From positions 1 to 47,117 of the forward strand of contig DASRSD010000024.1 in the NCBI GenBank assembly GCA_035656635.1: a stretch of DNA of 47,117 nucleotides. The letters run 5' to 3'. Below the pieces are notes generated by a model. It had not been told where the DNA came from. It was given only the letters and a program-made list of their open reading frames with translations, and ran no database searches. Positions 6,134-13,264 of the stretch are shown in pieces. The translations under genes and the position numbers were made by a program. Source of the DNA: Pirellulales bacterium (GTDB taxonomy: Bacteria > Planctomycetota > Planctomycetia > Pirellulales > JADZDJ01). Numbering within the stretch: the stretch's first letter is position 1; the number at the start of each line of letters is the position of its first letter.

Positions 6134-7515
6134 AGCGCAAATCCTTGGCTCGAAGCTTTTTCCATAGCGCTGCCGAGTCGTTCGACAGACGCTTTCGATT
6201 ACGTCAAAAGCTCCCAGAAACCTCCACGAAAACCAAACCGTAGACGTTCTGGAACACCTCTTTTGAATGCCAACGCCGCACGGTGGCGGCGTGCCTGCTA
6301 GTTTCCTAGCAGCACGCCGCCCGATTCCATACGTGTTGCATCCTAAAAACCGCGAGATGAACGCCATCCGTGCAAAGGCACACGTGTGGCGTCCACCTCA
6401 ACTCGCCGCCAAAGGACTGTTCCTCGCCAGAGGAACACTCGTTTGACCACTCTGCTTCCAACCAAGGAATGCCCAAGGCAGCGGCGGCCCAAAGCCACCG
6501 TGCCCTGCGCACCGAATCTTCTGACTGGCTCTAGGCCAGTCCCCGCTTTCGTCGGCTTAGGTATCGGGTTACCGGCCCGATACAGCACGATCCGTGAGTG
6601 CCTTCCCACGACAATCGCCAAGTGCATCACCATGCTTCCGCATGACAGCGCACTTGCTTTCTACTTGCGGGCCACTCCCAGACTGCTGCGTTTGAATTAC
6701 CTGGTTGATACCAGGCGCCGATTACCAATCGGTAGCAACAGTCCTTCCTGCGTTAGCCATTCTCGTTATCTGCATGATCTCGTGGCTAGTCGGTGTGACC
6801 CGACGAGGCCAATCGCTCTATGCGGAGCCGCCAGGCTCCCATACTTTCCGCCATGTGAAATTTTGCACACGGCGATTTCAAAGTGCCGAAACTAGAAGCG
6901 CACTTTTACCAAATGAGCATTGGCCGTTCACCGTGTCGTGCAATCTATTGGCTGCACGACACCATTTCGGCGTCGACTTCATGCAAACTGACCGGTAAGC
7001 GCTTTCGCGCCTTTCCACGTTGAGCTATTTGCTGCCCAAGACTTGCTTGGGACACCGGAGATCTCACTCTCCGGCACGGCACATTGCTATGCGCATGACT
7101 CCCGTGACCGGCGCGCGTTAAACGGCCCACTATGTGGGACCGAATCCCGCGGGTGGATTTGAACTGCTAAATGAATGGCAGCTCTCACCAACTTCGAGGA
7201 TGACGGGTCGCCGGCTGGCGACTATGTCCGCATCGCCCTGATTCAACAACAACCAAGGTGAGAACCTATCGGATAGAATCGTGAGATTACTCGTCTGGGC
7301 TACAAAGCCAGCCGGATTACTTCACGAAGCCTCCATCGAGCACGAGCAAGCATGTCTCCATGCACTCGGCTCTACCGGCAGAAAGCGTGACGGTTGGTAA
7401 ATCTCCGTCCCCTTAGCGTGGTTGGTAGCCACGTTTACCGGGTGCTGTCCCCAATCAGAAGACCGTTTCAAAGCTCTACGAACATTGAAAGTCGAAGGGT
7501 ATCCGACCCCTTCTG
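6105..7515 (-). ncRNA. Predicted ~1.4-kb highly structured noncoding RNA
   Basis: About 1.4 kb without a credible gene on either strand, but packed with hairpins. On the minus strand it opens with a stem (7494-7499/7508-7513) right at the predicted start and closes with an intrinsic terminator. Stems seen between (plus coordinates): 7417-7433 inside 7396-7439; 7350-7363 (loop GAGA on the RNA); 7207-7222; 7123-7142; 7055-7074; 7035-7051; 6999-7010 (GAAA); 6933-6962 (10 bp); 6824-6839; 6789-6804; 6700-6715; 6631-6644 (GGAA) inside 6620-6655; 6561-6583 (8 bp); 6524-6540; and 6285-6321 (16 bp with one bulge, GAAA). GNRA loops appear on the minus strand only, which sets the direction. It does not look like RNase P RNA, tmRNA, rRNA or a group II intron (no domain V). 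Large ornate RNAs such as GOLLD, ROOL or HEARO are comparable in style but, as I know them, shorter. Confidence 0.7.
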
Positions 7516-7521
7516 TGCCCG

Positions 7522-7550
7522 AATATAGCGCAGCCCCGTAAGTTACTCAA
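7522..7550 (-). promoter_or_regulatory. Sigma70-like promoter of the large RNA
   Basis: On the minus strand: -35 TTGAGT (7550-7545, four of six), exactly 17 bases, -10 TATATT (7527-7522, five of six). The expected start near 7515 is just before the first hairpin of the structured RNA. Confidence 0.65.
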
Positions 7551-7588
7551 ATTTTTGCGTAGCAATCGCAGCCGCGCTATGCTCCGAC

Positions 7589-7720
7589 ATGGACCACAAA
7601 ATCATGCTCGGCTATTTGAAAGCCCGCCGCCGCGCACGTTGGACCGCGAGTGAATGGCCCTTTCGTCTGGCTGTCGTCATTGTTGCCGCAGCGATGTTGA
7701 TGCGGATCGTTTGGCGTTAG
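7589..7720 (+). CDS. Possible small single-span membrane protein
   Basis: A 43-aa frame starting at ATG 7589 (MDHKIMLGYLKARRRARW) with a basic N-terminal half and one hydrophobic segment, LAVVIVAAAMLMRIVW, near residues 28-43. This is the inside-positive pattern of a tiny membrane protein. It is divergent from the large RNA promoter. No ribosome site is evident and no family is recognized, so the frame may be chance. Confidence 0.3.
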   Translation: MDHKIMLGYLKARRRARWTASEWPFRLAVVIVAAAMLMRIVWR

Positions 7721-7771
7721 CCTTTAGCACCGGGCGCGGAGTGCAACTCGATGGGCGGTCCAATGCGGTCC

Positions 7772-7945
7772 CTAATTCAACCACAGCAGCCAGCAGCACT
7801 CGCCAGCCAGCAGCACAATTCCGGTCAGCAGGATGCCCAAGAAGGCCAGGATGAAAAATAGGTTTTCTTGATAGCGTTGCCACCAGGAGCCATGCTCATC
7901 CGGTTGGATCGACCGCACGCTGCGTTTGGCAATCCAGTCGTTCAT
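7772..7945 (-). CDS. Small membrane protein downstream of rep
   Basis: A 57-aa protein, MNDWIAKRSVRSIQPDEHGS then WWQRYQENLF, followed by a strongly hydrophobic segment (about residues 29-55, FFILAFLGILLTGIVLLAG, ending CCWLLWLN) that is long enough for one membrane span. AGGAAG lies 4-5 bases before ATG 7945. It is the last gene of the leftward rep operon and overlaps the preceding frame by 50 bases, the kind of compaction common in plasmid operons. The function is unknown; membrane anchoring of replication or an incompatibility role would be guesses. Confidence 0.55.
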   Translation of the reverse strand: MNDWIAKRSVRSIQPDEHGSWWQRYQENLFFILAFLGILLTGIVLLAGECCWLLWLN

Positions 7946-8279
7946 GTTCTTCCTGCTGCGCCGCCTTCAACGGATTCGCAGACTCTGAATTCACTACTTG
8001 CTGCCGTCGAAGATATGCTTGGATCAATCCCAGCCGCAACGCCTCATATGCCGGTCCACCGGTCGATTGCAGATGCCGATAGCGCTGTTGCGCAAACGGT
8101 GCAGCCGCGGCGACGGCGGCGTGTTCCAGCTCGCCGCACCGCTCGCCAGGCAGATGGGCTAGATATTCGCGCAGCTTTTGGAATTCATGGTTCAATGCGT
8201 CGGCGGATTCAACCTGGGCTGGGGCGCGATGACGCACCAACGTTGGCGATTCGTTGATTTCCGCTCGCTCGCTCAACAA
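7896..8279 (-). CDS. Helical hypothetical protein overlapping the rep 3' end
   Basis: A 127-aa frame starting at TTG 8279 (or TTG 8276), overlapping the last 70 bases of rep in another frame. It looks like a genuine protein: mostly helical and charged, with FQKLREYLAHLPGERCGELE and AQQRYRHLQSTGGPAYEALRLGLIQAYLRRQQ. No domain is recognized. Two readings are possible: a translationally coupled small gene after rep, or the real C-terminal part of Rep separated by a frameshift, because the last residues of Rep in its own frame (SSRPSPG) look low-complexity. Ribosome-site support for the TTG start is weak. Confidence 0.5.
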   Translation of the reverse strand: MLSERAEINESPTLVRHRAPAQVESADALNHEFQKLREYLAHLPGERCGELEHAAVAAAAPFAQQRYRHLQSTGGPAYEALRLGLIQAYLRRQQVVNSESANPLKAAQQEEHERLDCQTQRAVDPTG

Positions 8280-9381
8280 ACCGCTTGGCCACCACGTAAT
8301 TCTTGCGAATCGCATTGACCAAAAACCCCGGCGCGTTGCGGCTGATCCGTTGGTCGGCGCGCCGCACCAGCCAATCGAACCAGGCGAGTTTTTCGCGGAT
8401 TTGTGTTTCTGGACAAGAAGCGACGAGATTATGAGCGGTTTGCGAATGGACGCCGCGCTGGACCAATTCGTCAACCAATGGATTGGATTGCTCGGGTTGT
8501 ACGGCACCGTTTGCCACAGCAGTTTTTTCGGCAATTTCAATCGACCAGGCGCCGGGCGCTTGTTTGCTATAGCGTGGCGAGTGGATTACGCCGACCGTTT
8601 GTAGTTCGTCGAGCGCCGGCTTGAGCCGAGCTTTGAGTTGGCCGGTGTCATAGTTCCGCGACAGGCCAATCTTCTCGAAGGCGAACGTTTTGAGGTCAAA
8701 CGTCCAAACAGGCCGGTGGTAAAACCGCTTGGTCAAAAACCGGTAGGCCCGCTTGGCGGCTGGCCGCTTGAGCGACCGATACACGCCGAAATCGAGCCGG
8801 TTCAAATAACCACTCTGGAAGCTCTGAAAGAAGGCTTCGTTCCACATGAAGTAACTTTCGTCACTGTCATCACCGGTGGCCTTGCGCCGGCCGTCTCGAA
8901 CGCGGAAGTAATCGATCACCCCCAGGGCTTCGCGATCGGTGAACACTTTTTTGGCGTTGTCCCACCAACCGCTGGTGTAGTAAATCGAGACGCCCTTCCA
9001 GCGGCACAGCGATTCTTCCAATCGCTCATAAGCCCAACTGCGGTTCTTCCAGCCCAGGATTTGAATCAACTGGTGCCGAGTGAAGGAAACTTTGGACTGC
9101 GTGAAGTTGTTGTGCTGGGCCGTGCGCTGAATCAGGCCAAACAGCACCTCATCGTCGATGGCGGTGGGCAAGCCAAACTTGTCGCTGCCGCTGACGGTCA
9201 CTTTGCGATGGATGATCTGGCCGGTGCGCCAGTCCTCAATCGTGTCCTCGAATTCGATTGTCTTGACGCCAGAGGGCGCCTTGTCGCTGAGTAGTGAAAC
9301 CGGGAATTCCGCGAGGTTCCCGTTATCAATCGCCGCCTCGAATTCTTTGGGATGGCGATTTACCGATGAATTGCTTTTCAT
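8209..9381 (-). CDS. Replication initiator protein A (RPA-type, plasmid Rep)
   Basis: Initiator of plasmid-type replication, 390 aa, binding iterons to open the origin. The region about residues 70-300 (FGLPTAIDDEVLFGLIQRTA, FTRHQLIQILGW, RLEESLCRWKGVSIYY, RRSLKRPAAKRAYRFL-like stretch, WTFDLKTFAFEKIGL) matches the winged-helix replication initiator A family as I know it. The start ATG 9381 follows GGGGG at close range. Six iterons lie upstream at 9493-9647, and the parA region is divergent beyond them, giving a compact replicon. The C-terminus runs into an overlapping frame (see 7896-8279). A rep gene inside a tRNA-integrated element means it can probably also replicate as a plasmid. Confidence 0.85.
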   Translation of the reverse strand: MKSNSSVNRHPKEFEAAIDNGNLAEFPVSLLSDKAPSGVKTIEFEDTIEDWRTGQIIHRKVTVSGSDKFGLPTAIDDEVLFGLIQRTAQHNNFTQSKVSFTRHQLIQILGWKNRSWAYERLEESLCRWKGVSIYYTSGWWDNAKKVFTDREALGVIDYFRVRDGRRKATGDDSDESYFMWNEAFFQSFQSGYLNRLDFGVYRSLKRPAAKRAYRFLTKRFYHRPVWTFDLKTFAFEKIGLSRNYDTGQLKARLKPALDELQTVGVIHSPRYSKQAPGAWSIEIAEKTAVANGAVQPEQSNPLVDELVQRGVHSQTAHNLVASCPETQIREKLAWFDWLVRRADQRISRNAPGFLVNAIRKNYVVAKRFVERASGNQRIANVGASSRPSPG

Positions 9382-9492
9382 GCCCCCTTTTCAAAAATCC
9401 CAACAACCGCCTGTTGTTGTTTTTTATTTACAGTTTGAACATAGATTACGGACGGGATTCGCCTGTCGTTTCGCTGACTTGCGGCCGAAAGG

Positions 9493-9647
9493 CTCGCCTG
9501 AATGCCGCGTATGGCGACAAATCTCTCGCCCGAATGTCCAATTGCCTCGCCCGAATGCTGTATCGTTTCTCGCCGCAATGTCGTACTCCCTGTCAAAAAA
9601 CTCGCCGCAATCATGTATGTCTTTCGGTTAAAAAACTCGCTCCAATC
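9493..9647. repeat. Iteron array: candidate replication origin
   Basis: Six 12-base direct repeats of consensus CTCGCC(C/G)(G/C)AAT(G/C), starting at 9493, 9525, 9546, 9569, 9601 and 9636. Spacings of 32, 21, 23, 32 and 35 put most copies on the same DNA face (two or three helical turns). They lie upstream of the rep gene next to an A/T-rich patch (9409-9430), as expected for an iteron-controlled plasmid origin. Confidence 0.7.
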
Positions 9648-9669
9648 GCACATGAACATTTCCCAAAAA

Positions 9670-9686
9670 CTTCAAACGGTTTGAAG
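9670..9686. promoter_or_regulatory. Palindrome near origin
   Basis: CTTCAAAC, one base, GTTTGAAG: eight perfect pairs between the iterons and the partition region. Its symmetry suggests a dimer-binding operator for Rep or a partition protein; no direct evidence ties it to either. Confidence 0.4.
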
Positions 9687-9769
9687 CAGTTTCGGCAACG
9701 CTAACGCGCGGCTAGCGGCTGGCGCAAGATGTTTTTTGAAGGCTCTAAATGAATGTCGGCTAGCCGGTT

Positions 9770-9931
9770 AACTTGCCAGCCAGCCGGCAAGCTTGCTGAC
9801 AAGCTGACATGAATGCCTGCCGGAAATCTTGCTTGCCATGTGGACTGCCTGATTGCTTGTCGGCTGGCATTCCAGGCAGTCTGCTGAAAAACATGCTTGC
9901 CAGATTGCCGGCAGGCTGGTATTTGCCAGAT
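9770..9931. repeat. Repeat-rich centromere-like region upstream of parA
   Basis: The 160 bases before parA repeat TTGCC(A/G)G in both directions (for example 9773-9779, 9784-9791 inverted, 9832-9838, 9896-9903, 9905-9911, 9922-9928), plus an inverted pair GACTGCCTG (9843-9851) / CAGGCAGTC (9873-9881). Such arrays next to parA usually form the partition site and the operator of the par operon. Confidence 0.5.
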
Positions 9932-10621
9932 ATGATGATTTCGGTGACGAATTTTAAGGGCGGGGTCGGCAAGACGACGGTTGCCGTCCATTGTGCCATG
10001 TGGTGTGCCAGCCAAGGGATCACAGTCGGTTTCATTGACGGCGATACACAGGCCTCCAGCAGCCAGTGGCTCGCCGAAGCGCAACCCGATTTGCCGTGCC
10101 GACTGGTGACGACGCCCGAAGAATGTTTGGCCGCCGCGCGAGAATTGTCCGACCAGTGTGATGTGATCGTCGGTGATGGCCCGGCAGGATTAGGAGAAAT
10201 CAGCCGCACGCTGTTAATCCTTTCGGAAATCGCGATCATTCCCGTCACTCCCAGCGCGCTGGACATCCGCAGCGTCCAGCAGGCGATTTCGGTCCTCAAA
10301 TTCGCGAAAGAATTAAATCTGGGCCGGCCTGAAGGCTGGCTGGTTCTGAACCGGATGCGAAAGCGAGACACCATTAGTCGCGAGCTGATCGCCACCGCGC
10401 CGCAACTTGGTCTCCGCGTTGGTAATACATCGATCCGCGATCTGCAAGCCTACCGCGACGCCGTACAACAGGGGACAGTCGTGATGCGAATGGGGCTACG
10501 GGCCGCTGGAGCGGCACGGGATATGGAGCAGCTTTTTCAAGAGATTCTTAGCGAGCGGTTGCGCGGAATTGTCGGCAATCGGAATCAATCCATGAACTTC
10601 AAGAGGGCTCAAAATGGCTGA
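9932..10621 (+). CDS. parA: ParA-family partition ATPase
   Basis: ATPase that positions plasmid copies before division, 229 aa. It starts MMISVTNFKGGVGKTT; the deviant Walker A KGGVGKT covers residues 9-15 with the signature lysine at 9, and the Walker B-type VGDGPAG follows near residue 82. The start ATG 9932 is preferred; the longer upstream frame runs through the repeat region and is not protein-like. It is a short ParA without an N-terminal HTH (type Ib), which usually depends on a small partner for DNA binding. That partner is encoded by the next gene, whose start overlaps this stop by eight bases. Expression is probably autoregulated through the repeats upstream. Confidence 0.92.
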   Translation: MMISVTNFKGGVGKTTVAVHCAMWCASQGITVGFIDGDTQASSSQWLAEAQPDLPCRLVTTPEECLAAARELSDQCDVIVGDGPAGLGEISRTLLILSEIAIIPVTPSALDIRSVQQAISVLKFAKELNLGRPEGWLVLNRMRKRDTISRELIATAPQLGLRVGNTSIRDLQAYRDAVQQGTVVMRMGLRAAGAARDMEQLFQEILSERLRGIVGNRNQSMNFKRAQNG

Positions 10622-11015
10622 CCGGCGTTCTTTGGCACAAGCGATCGAATTGACGCCCAGCACCTTGGCGTTTATCCAGGGTGGAGCGGCGGCAGAGCCC
10701 AGCGAAAATCAGTCCGCTATTGTGTCAAAGCCACTAGTAACCAAGCAACGCGGCACTAAACCGCGGAAAACGCCACTGGCCGGATCGGCTGGAACCAGCA
10801 ATGGGCAATCCAGCCAGCCTCACAGTGAAATCGCCCCCGAAACGCCCGCTGTCGAAACGATCTTAGCGTCGCTGACGACCCGCATCCGCCCATCCACCGC
10901 CGAGGCTTTGCGACGTTTTTGTCTGGAAAACAAACTCCGTCGGCAAAAGCCGGACAGTGTCCAAGAAATCGTCCAGAATTCGCTGGATGGATGGCTCAAA
11001 GCGCATGCGTCGTGA
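10614..11015 (+). CDS. Partition partner / centromere-binding protein (RHH-like C-terminus)
   Basis: A 133-aa protein overlapping parA by eight bases, so the two are translationally coupled. The N-terminal two thirds are Ser/Pro/Thr/Lys-rich and probably flexible (possible ParA-stimulating tail). The C-terminal ASLTTRIRPSTAEALRRFCL ... VQEIVQNSLDGWLKAH has the strand-helix-helix pattern of ribbon-helix-helix DNA-binding proteins. By position it should bind the repeats before parA and act as the ParB-like partner. It is not a true ParB/Spo0J (no CTPase motif). It is convergent with the 525-aa gene, 47 bases away. Confidence 0.72.
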   Translation: MADRRSLAQAIELTPSTLAFIQGGAAAEPSENQSAIVSKPLVTKQRGTKPRKTPLAGSAGTSNGQSSQPHSEIAPETPAVETILASLTTRIRPSTAEALRRFCLENKLRRQKPDSVQEIVQNSLDGWLKAHAS

Positions 11016-11062
11016 CGAGTTTTTGCGACTGACAAACCATCGGCTAATCCGGCGACGTTTCA

Positions 11063-12640
11063 CTAGCTGTAGTGATCCCAAATTCTTCGGGCTAGGCTTG
11101 CGAAGCCGCCATGTCCGTCGAACCGAGGCGTCGCAGTCCGTAGGGCCGCCTCCACGGCAACCGTGTGGCCGTCGAAGGTCCAACCAGTCCGATCCAGCAA
11201 AACCGATTCACTTCGTGAGCGGGTCTTGACGGCGCGCCGCAGTGCTGCCCGGTAGTGACTGGGAAGTTGATGGCCTGTCAGGTGGTGGTAACTGGGGTCG
11301 ATCGCCGTGACAAGAGTGCGCGCAATCAGTTTGGAAATCCGCGGATGCTTTGAATCTGCCCGCACCGCAAGATATGTCGAGCCGTCGATGCCGTGGGGTA
11401 GGGACAATAACCTCAGCCGCCGCACGGTTTGCTCGTCATCGTCCTCCAGACGGGCAATTCCCACATGGGACAGGAAACCAATTGTCCAAGCGGCCGCGCC
11501 TTGGGCTACCATATGGACTGCTTGAATGGGATCAAGTGAAAAGGGATCGACGATCGATAGCTCTCGCACCAAATCGGCGGTACTGCGCAGCGAAGCTTCC
11601 GTCTCAAGTGTTGTGGCTCCCTGCAATCTGGCCATTTGTATCGCCAGCGCGGCCAACGCATGAGGGTGATTGGCTGAAAACGCCGGACGCAGGGCAGGAG
11701 TTTTCCGCGCCGAAACCAGGCGCTGAAACGCATCCATCGGCCATTGAGACGCAGCTTCTTCCCCCGCAATATCAACGAGCCGCTCGGGCTGCTGTGGATT
11801 GATGACTAAGACGGTTGAGTTGCTGGAAAAAGGCAGTGGCTCACCGAGGGATGGACTGTACAGAGGCGAATTCAAGTACTCCGGCAGCCACGGCTGGTCC
11901 AATAGGATGATGTCAAATTTTACCTTACCCGATAAGAACTGTTCGTGGGCATCCAGATACCGGATCTCGGCAATTTCGATTTCAATTTCCCGCCGCATGG
12001 CCAGTGCCGCGCTGCGAATCAGGGAAATCGCTCGGCGAAAATAATTCGACCATTCCCGGCGATACGAATGGGTCAGTCCCAGCCTGAGCTTGACCAGGGC
12101 TGTGCTTCGCGGCCAGTGATGAATGCCCGCGACCAGCGGAATCGCCACGCGCGACAGATCGGCAATCTCTCGACGCCCGATGAGGCCGTCCAGAAAATCG
12201 CGAACCAATTTGCCGTATCCGGCTTGGCCATCGAACCAGGCAGTTTTGCCTGGATTGCCGAGTTCGCGAATCAACCGCTCCACAATCGGAACGTGTGGAT
12301 GGCTAGCCGATGGCAGCAGGTGTTCCAATTCCCTGCGCACGCTGGCCACATGGCGGCCTGGATGCGAGGCGGTCGTGCCAAATGCCGCCATTCCCAGCGC
12401 CGCGAAGGCGACCTGTTTCGCGTGCCGTCCGAGAAGATCCCGCGGTGGAGTGCCTCGACTATCGATCGACAGCCCACCCAGTAGATCCGATAGCACTTCG
12501 ATGGAATCGTCCTCATCCGGTTCCTGCTCGATCTCCGGGGCGTCGATCCGAGCGATGATATTCTTGGCGGCGTCATCGAACCGGATTCTGGCATCAGGCT
12601 TGATCAACCTCGACTGACCTTGAAAACGTGCTCTACGCAT
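11063..12640 (-). CDS. Orphan 525-aa protein of unknown function
   Basis: Soluble protein with no motif I recognize. The first 75 residues are charged and probably disordered (acidic run EIEQEPDEDDSIEVL near 36-50). A mixed alpha/beta middle follows, including KVKFDIILLDQPWLPEYLNS, which looks like a strand ending in an acidic loop, then a helical C-terminal half with many Ala and Leu and an end rich in Gly/His (RFDGHGGFASLARRIW). It is divergent from the methyltransferase-like/tubulin-like/vWA genes and separated from them by a hairpin-rich 624-base gap, so it may belong to the same system. No transmembrane span, nuclease or NTPase signature is evident. The frame is clean over its full length, and the coding assignment is secure though the role is not. 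Confidence 0.7.
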   Translation of the reverse strand: MRRARFQGQSRLIKPDARIRFDDAAKNIIARIDAPEIEQEPDEDDSIEVLSDLLGGLSIDSRGTPPRDLLGRHAKQVAFAALGMAAFGTTASHPGRHVASVRRELEHLLPSASHPHVPIVERLIRELGNPGKTAWFDGQAGYGKLVRDFLDGLIGRREIADLSRVAIPLVAGIHHWPRSTALVKLRLGLTHSYRREWSNYFRRAISLIRSAALAMRREIEIEIAEIRYLDAHEQFLSGKVKFDIILLDQPWLPEYLNSPLYSPSLGEPLPFSSNSTVLVINPQQPERLVDIAGEEAASQWPMDAFQRLVSARKTPALRPAFSANHPHALAALAIQMARLQGATTLETEASLRSTADLVRELSIVDPFSLDPIQAVHMVAQGAAAWTIGFLSHVGIARLEDDDEQTVRRLRLLSLPHGIDGSTYLAVRADSKHPRISKLIARTLVTAIDPSYHHLTGHQLPSHYRAALRRAVKTRSRSESVLLDRTGWTFDGHTVAVEAALRTATPRFDGHGGFASLARRIWDHYS

Positions 12641-13264
12641 GGAATTCTCGCTGGTTCTGATTCCACCGACGGCTGCGCGCCGGCGACGTGCCTGGGCGGA
12701 TCATTCCTTTCATCATTTCGCAATCGCTACGTGCGGGCAAATCCTGCGGCGGCAATTACTTCAGGCGAGCGGTGAAAATTGTTTTTCGAAAAGTACACCG
12801 CGGCCACATGTAGTAGGGGCCTGTTGCTTGCCTCATTCGCCGGGAAGGCGAGTGTTCGCTGGTAACACGGCCAGGAAAATGCTGCGTGCAAGGCAGCGCT
12901 ATCTTGGCAAACAACCTCCCCAGTGACGGCGGCTGCAAGATCAGTCGCAAATCACTCGCCAGCACCACTCCGCGAAACCGTCGCGGTTAACGTCGCTATC
13001 CAACTCCCCAATGAAGAGGGTGAGTCGGCGGCAACGCTCCGCAGATGCCGCGCCCGTGCCGGAGGCACGGGAAGAACGTTGCCGTCCGCCGCGAGCGGAC
13101 CAGTAAAACCGAACACGAACACTCGCTGTGGAACGATGGCACAACAGGGTGGAAAACACAAGCTGATGCTAGAGGAAATGGAACCGCTCCGAGCCATGCG
13201 TTTTGATCGAACCACATCGAAAATCGCCGTCAATCAACGGATGCACTGCTAAAGCAGTCAATAT
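12641..13264. other. Hairpin-rich 624-base intergenic region
   Basis: No credible gene. Perfect stems: 12970-12975/12981-12986 (CCGCGA), 13029-13036/13077-13084 (CGGCAACG, enclosing the next), 13053-13060/13064-13071 (CCCGTGCC, three-base loop), 13084-13089/13095-13100 (GTCCGC), plus short ones near 12840 and 13245. The density suggests a second structured RNA or a regulatory leader between the divergent genes. The strand cannot be decided, and no clean promoter or U-tract was found. Confidence 0.45.

Noticed and set aside
6386-6998. Overlapping short plus-strand frames in the RNA region as genes
   Set aside because: Composition is unlike protein (Arg/Pro/Ser-rich), there is no ribosome site, and the stems explain the sequence better.
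6180-7515. A cluster of degenerate tRNA genes on the minus strand
   Set aside because: Several pieces look tRNA-like (for example a TTCAAAT loop near 7153-7160, D-arm-like AGTTGGTGAGAGC near 7180, anticodon-like arms near 7295 and 6524), but no stretch closes into an acceptor stem with D-, anticodon- and T-arms at proper distances.
6105-7515. Group II or group I intron, or RNase P RNA
   Set aside because: No domain V-type GAGC...GTTC hairpin, no reverse-transcriptase or maturase gene, and no RNase P conserved core word was found.
9493-9647. CRISPR repeats
   Set aside because: The repeats are 12 bases with short variable spacing in front of a rep gene, which is the iteron pattern.
9809-9931. 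A longer N-terminus for ParA
   Set aside because: The extension translates the TTGCC repeat region into Cys/Leu/Ala-rich sequence; ParA proteins of this type begin just before KGGVGKT.
12923-13252. A 109-codon plus-strand frame as a gene
   Set aside because: It crosses the perfect stems of the hairpin-rich region and has no ribosome site or recognizable sequence.
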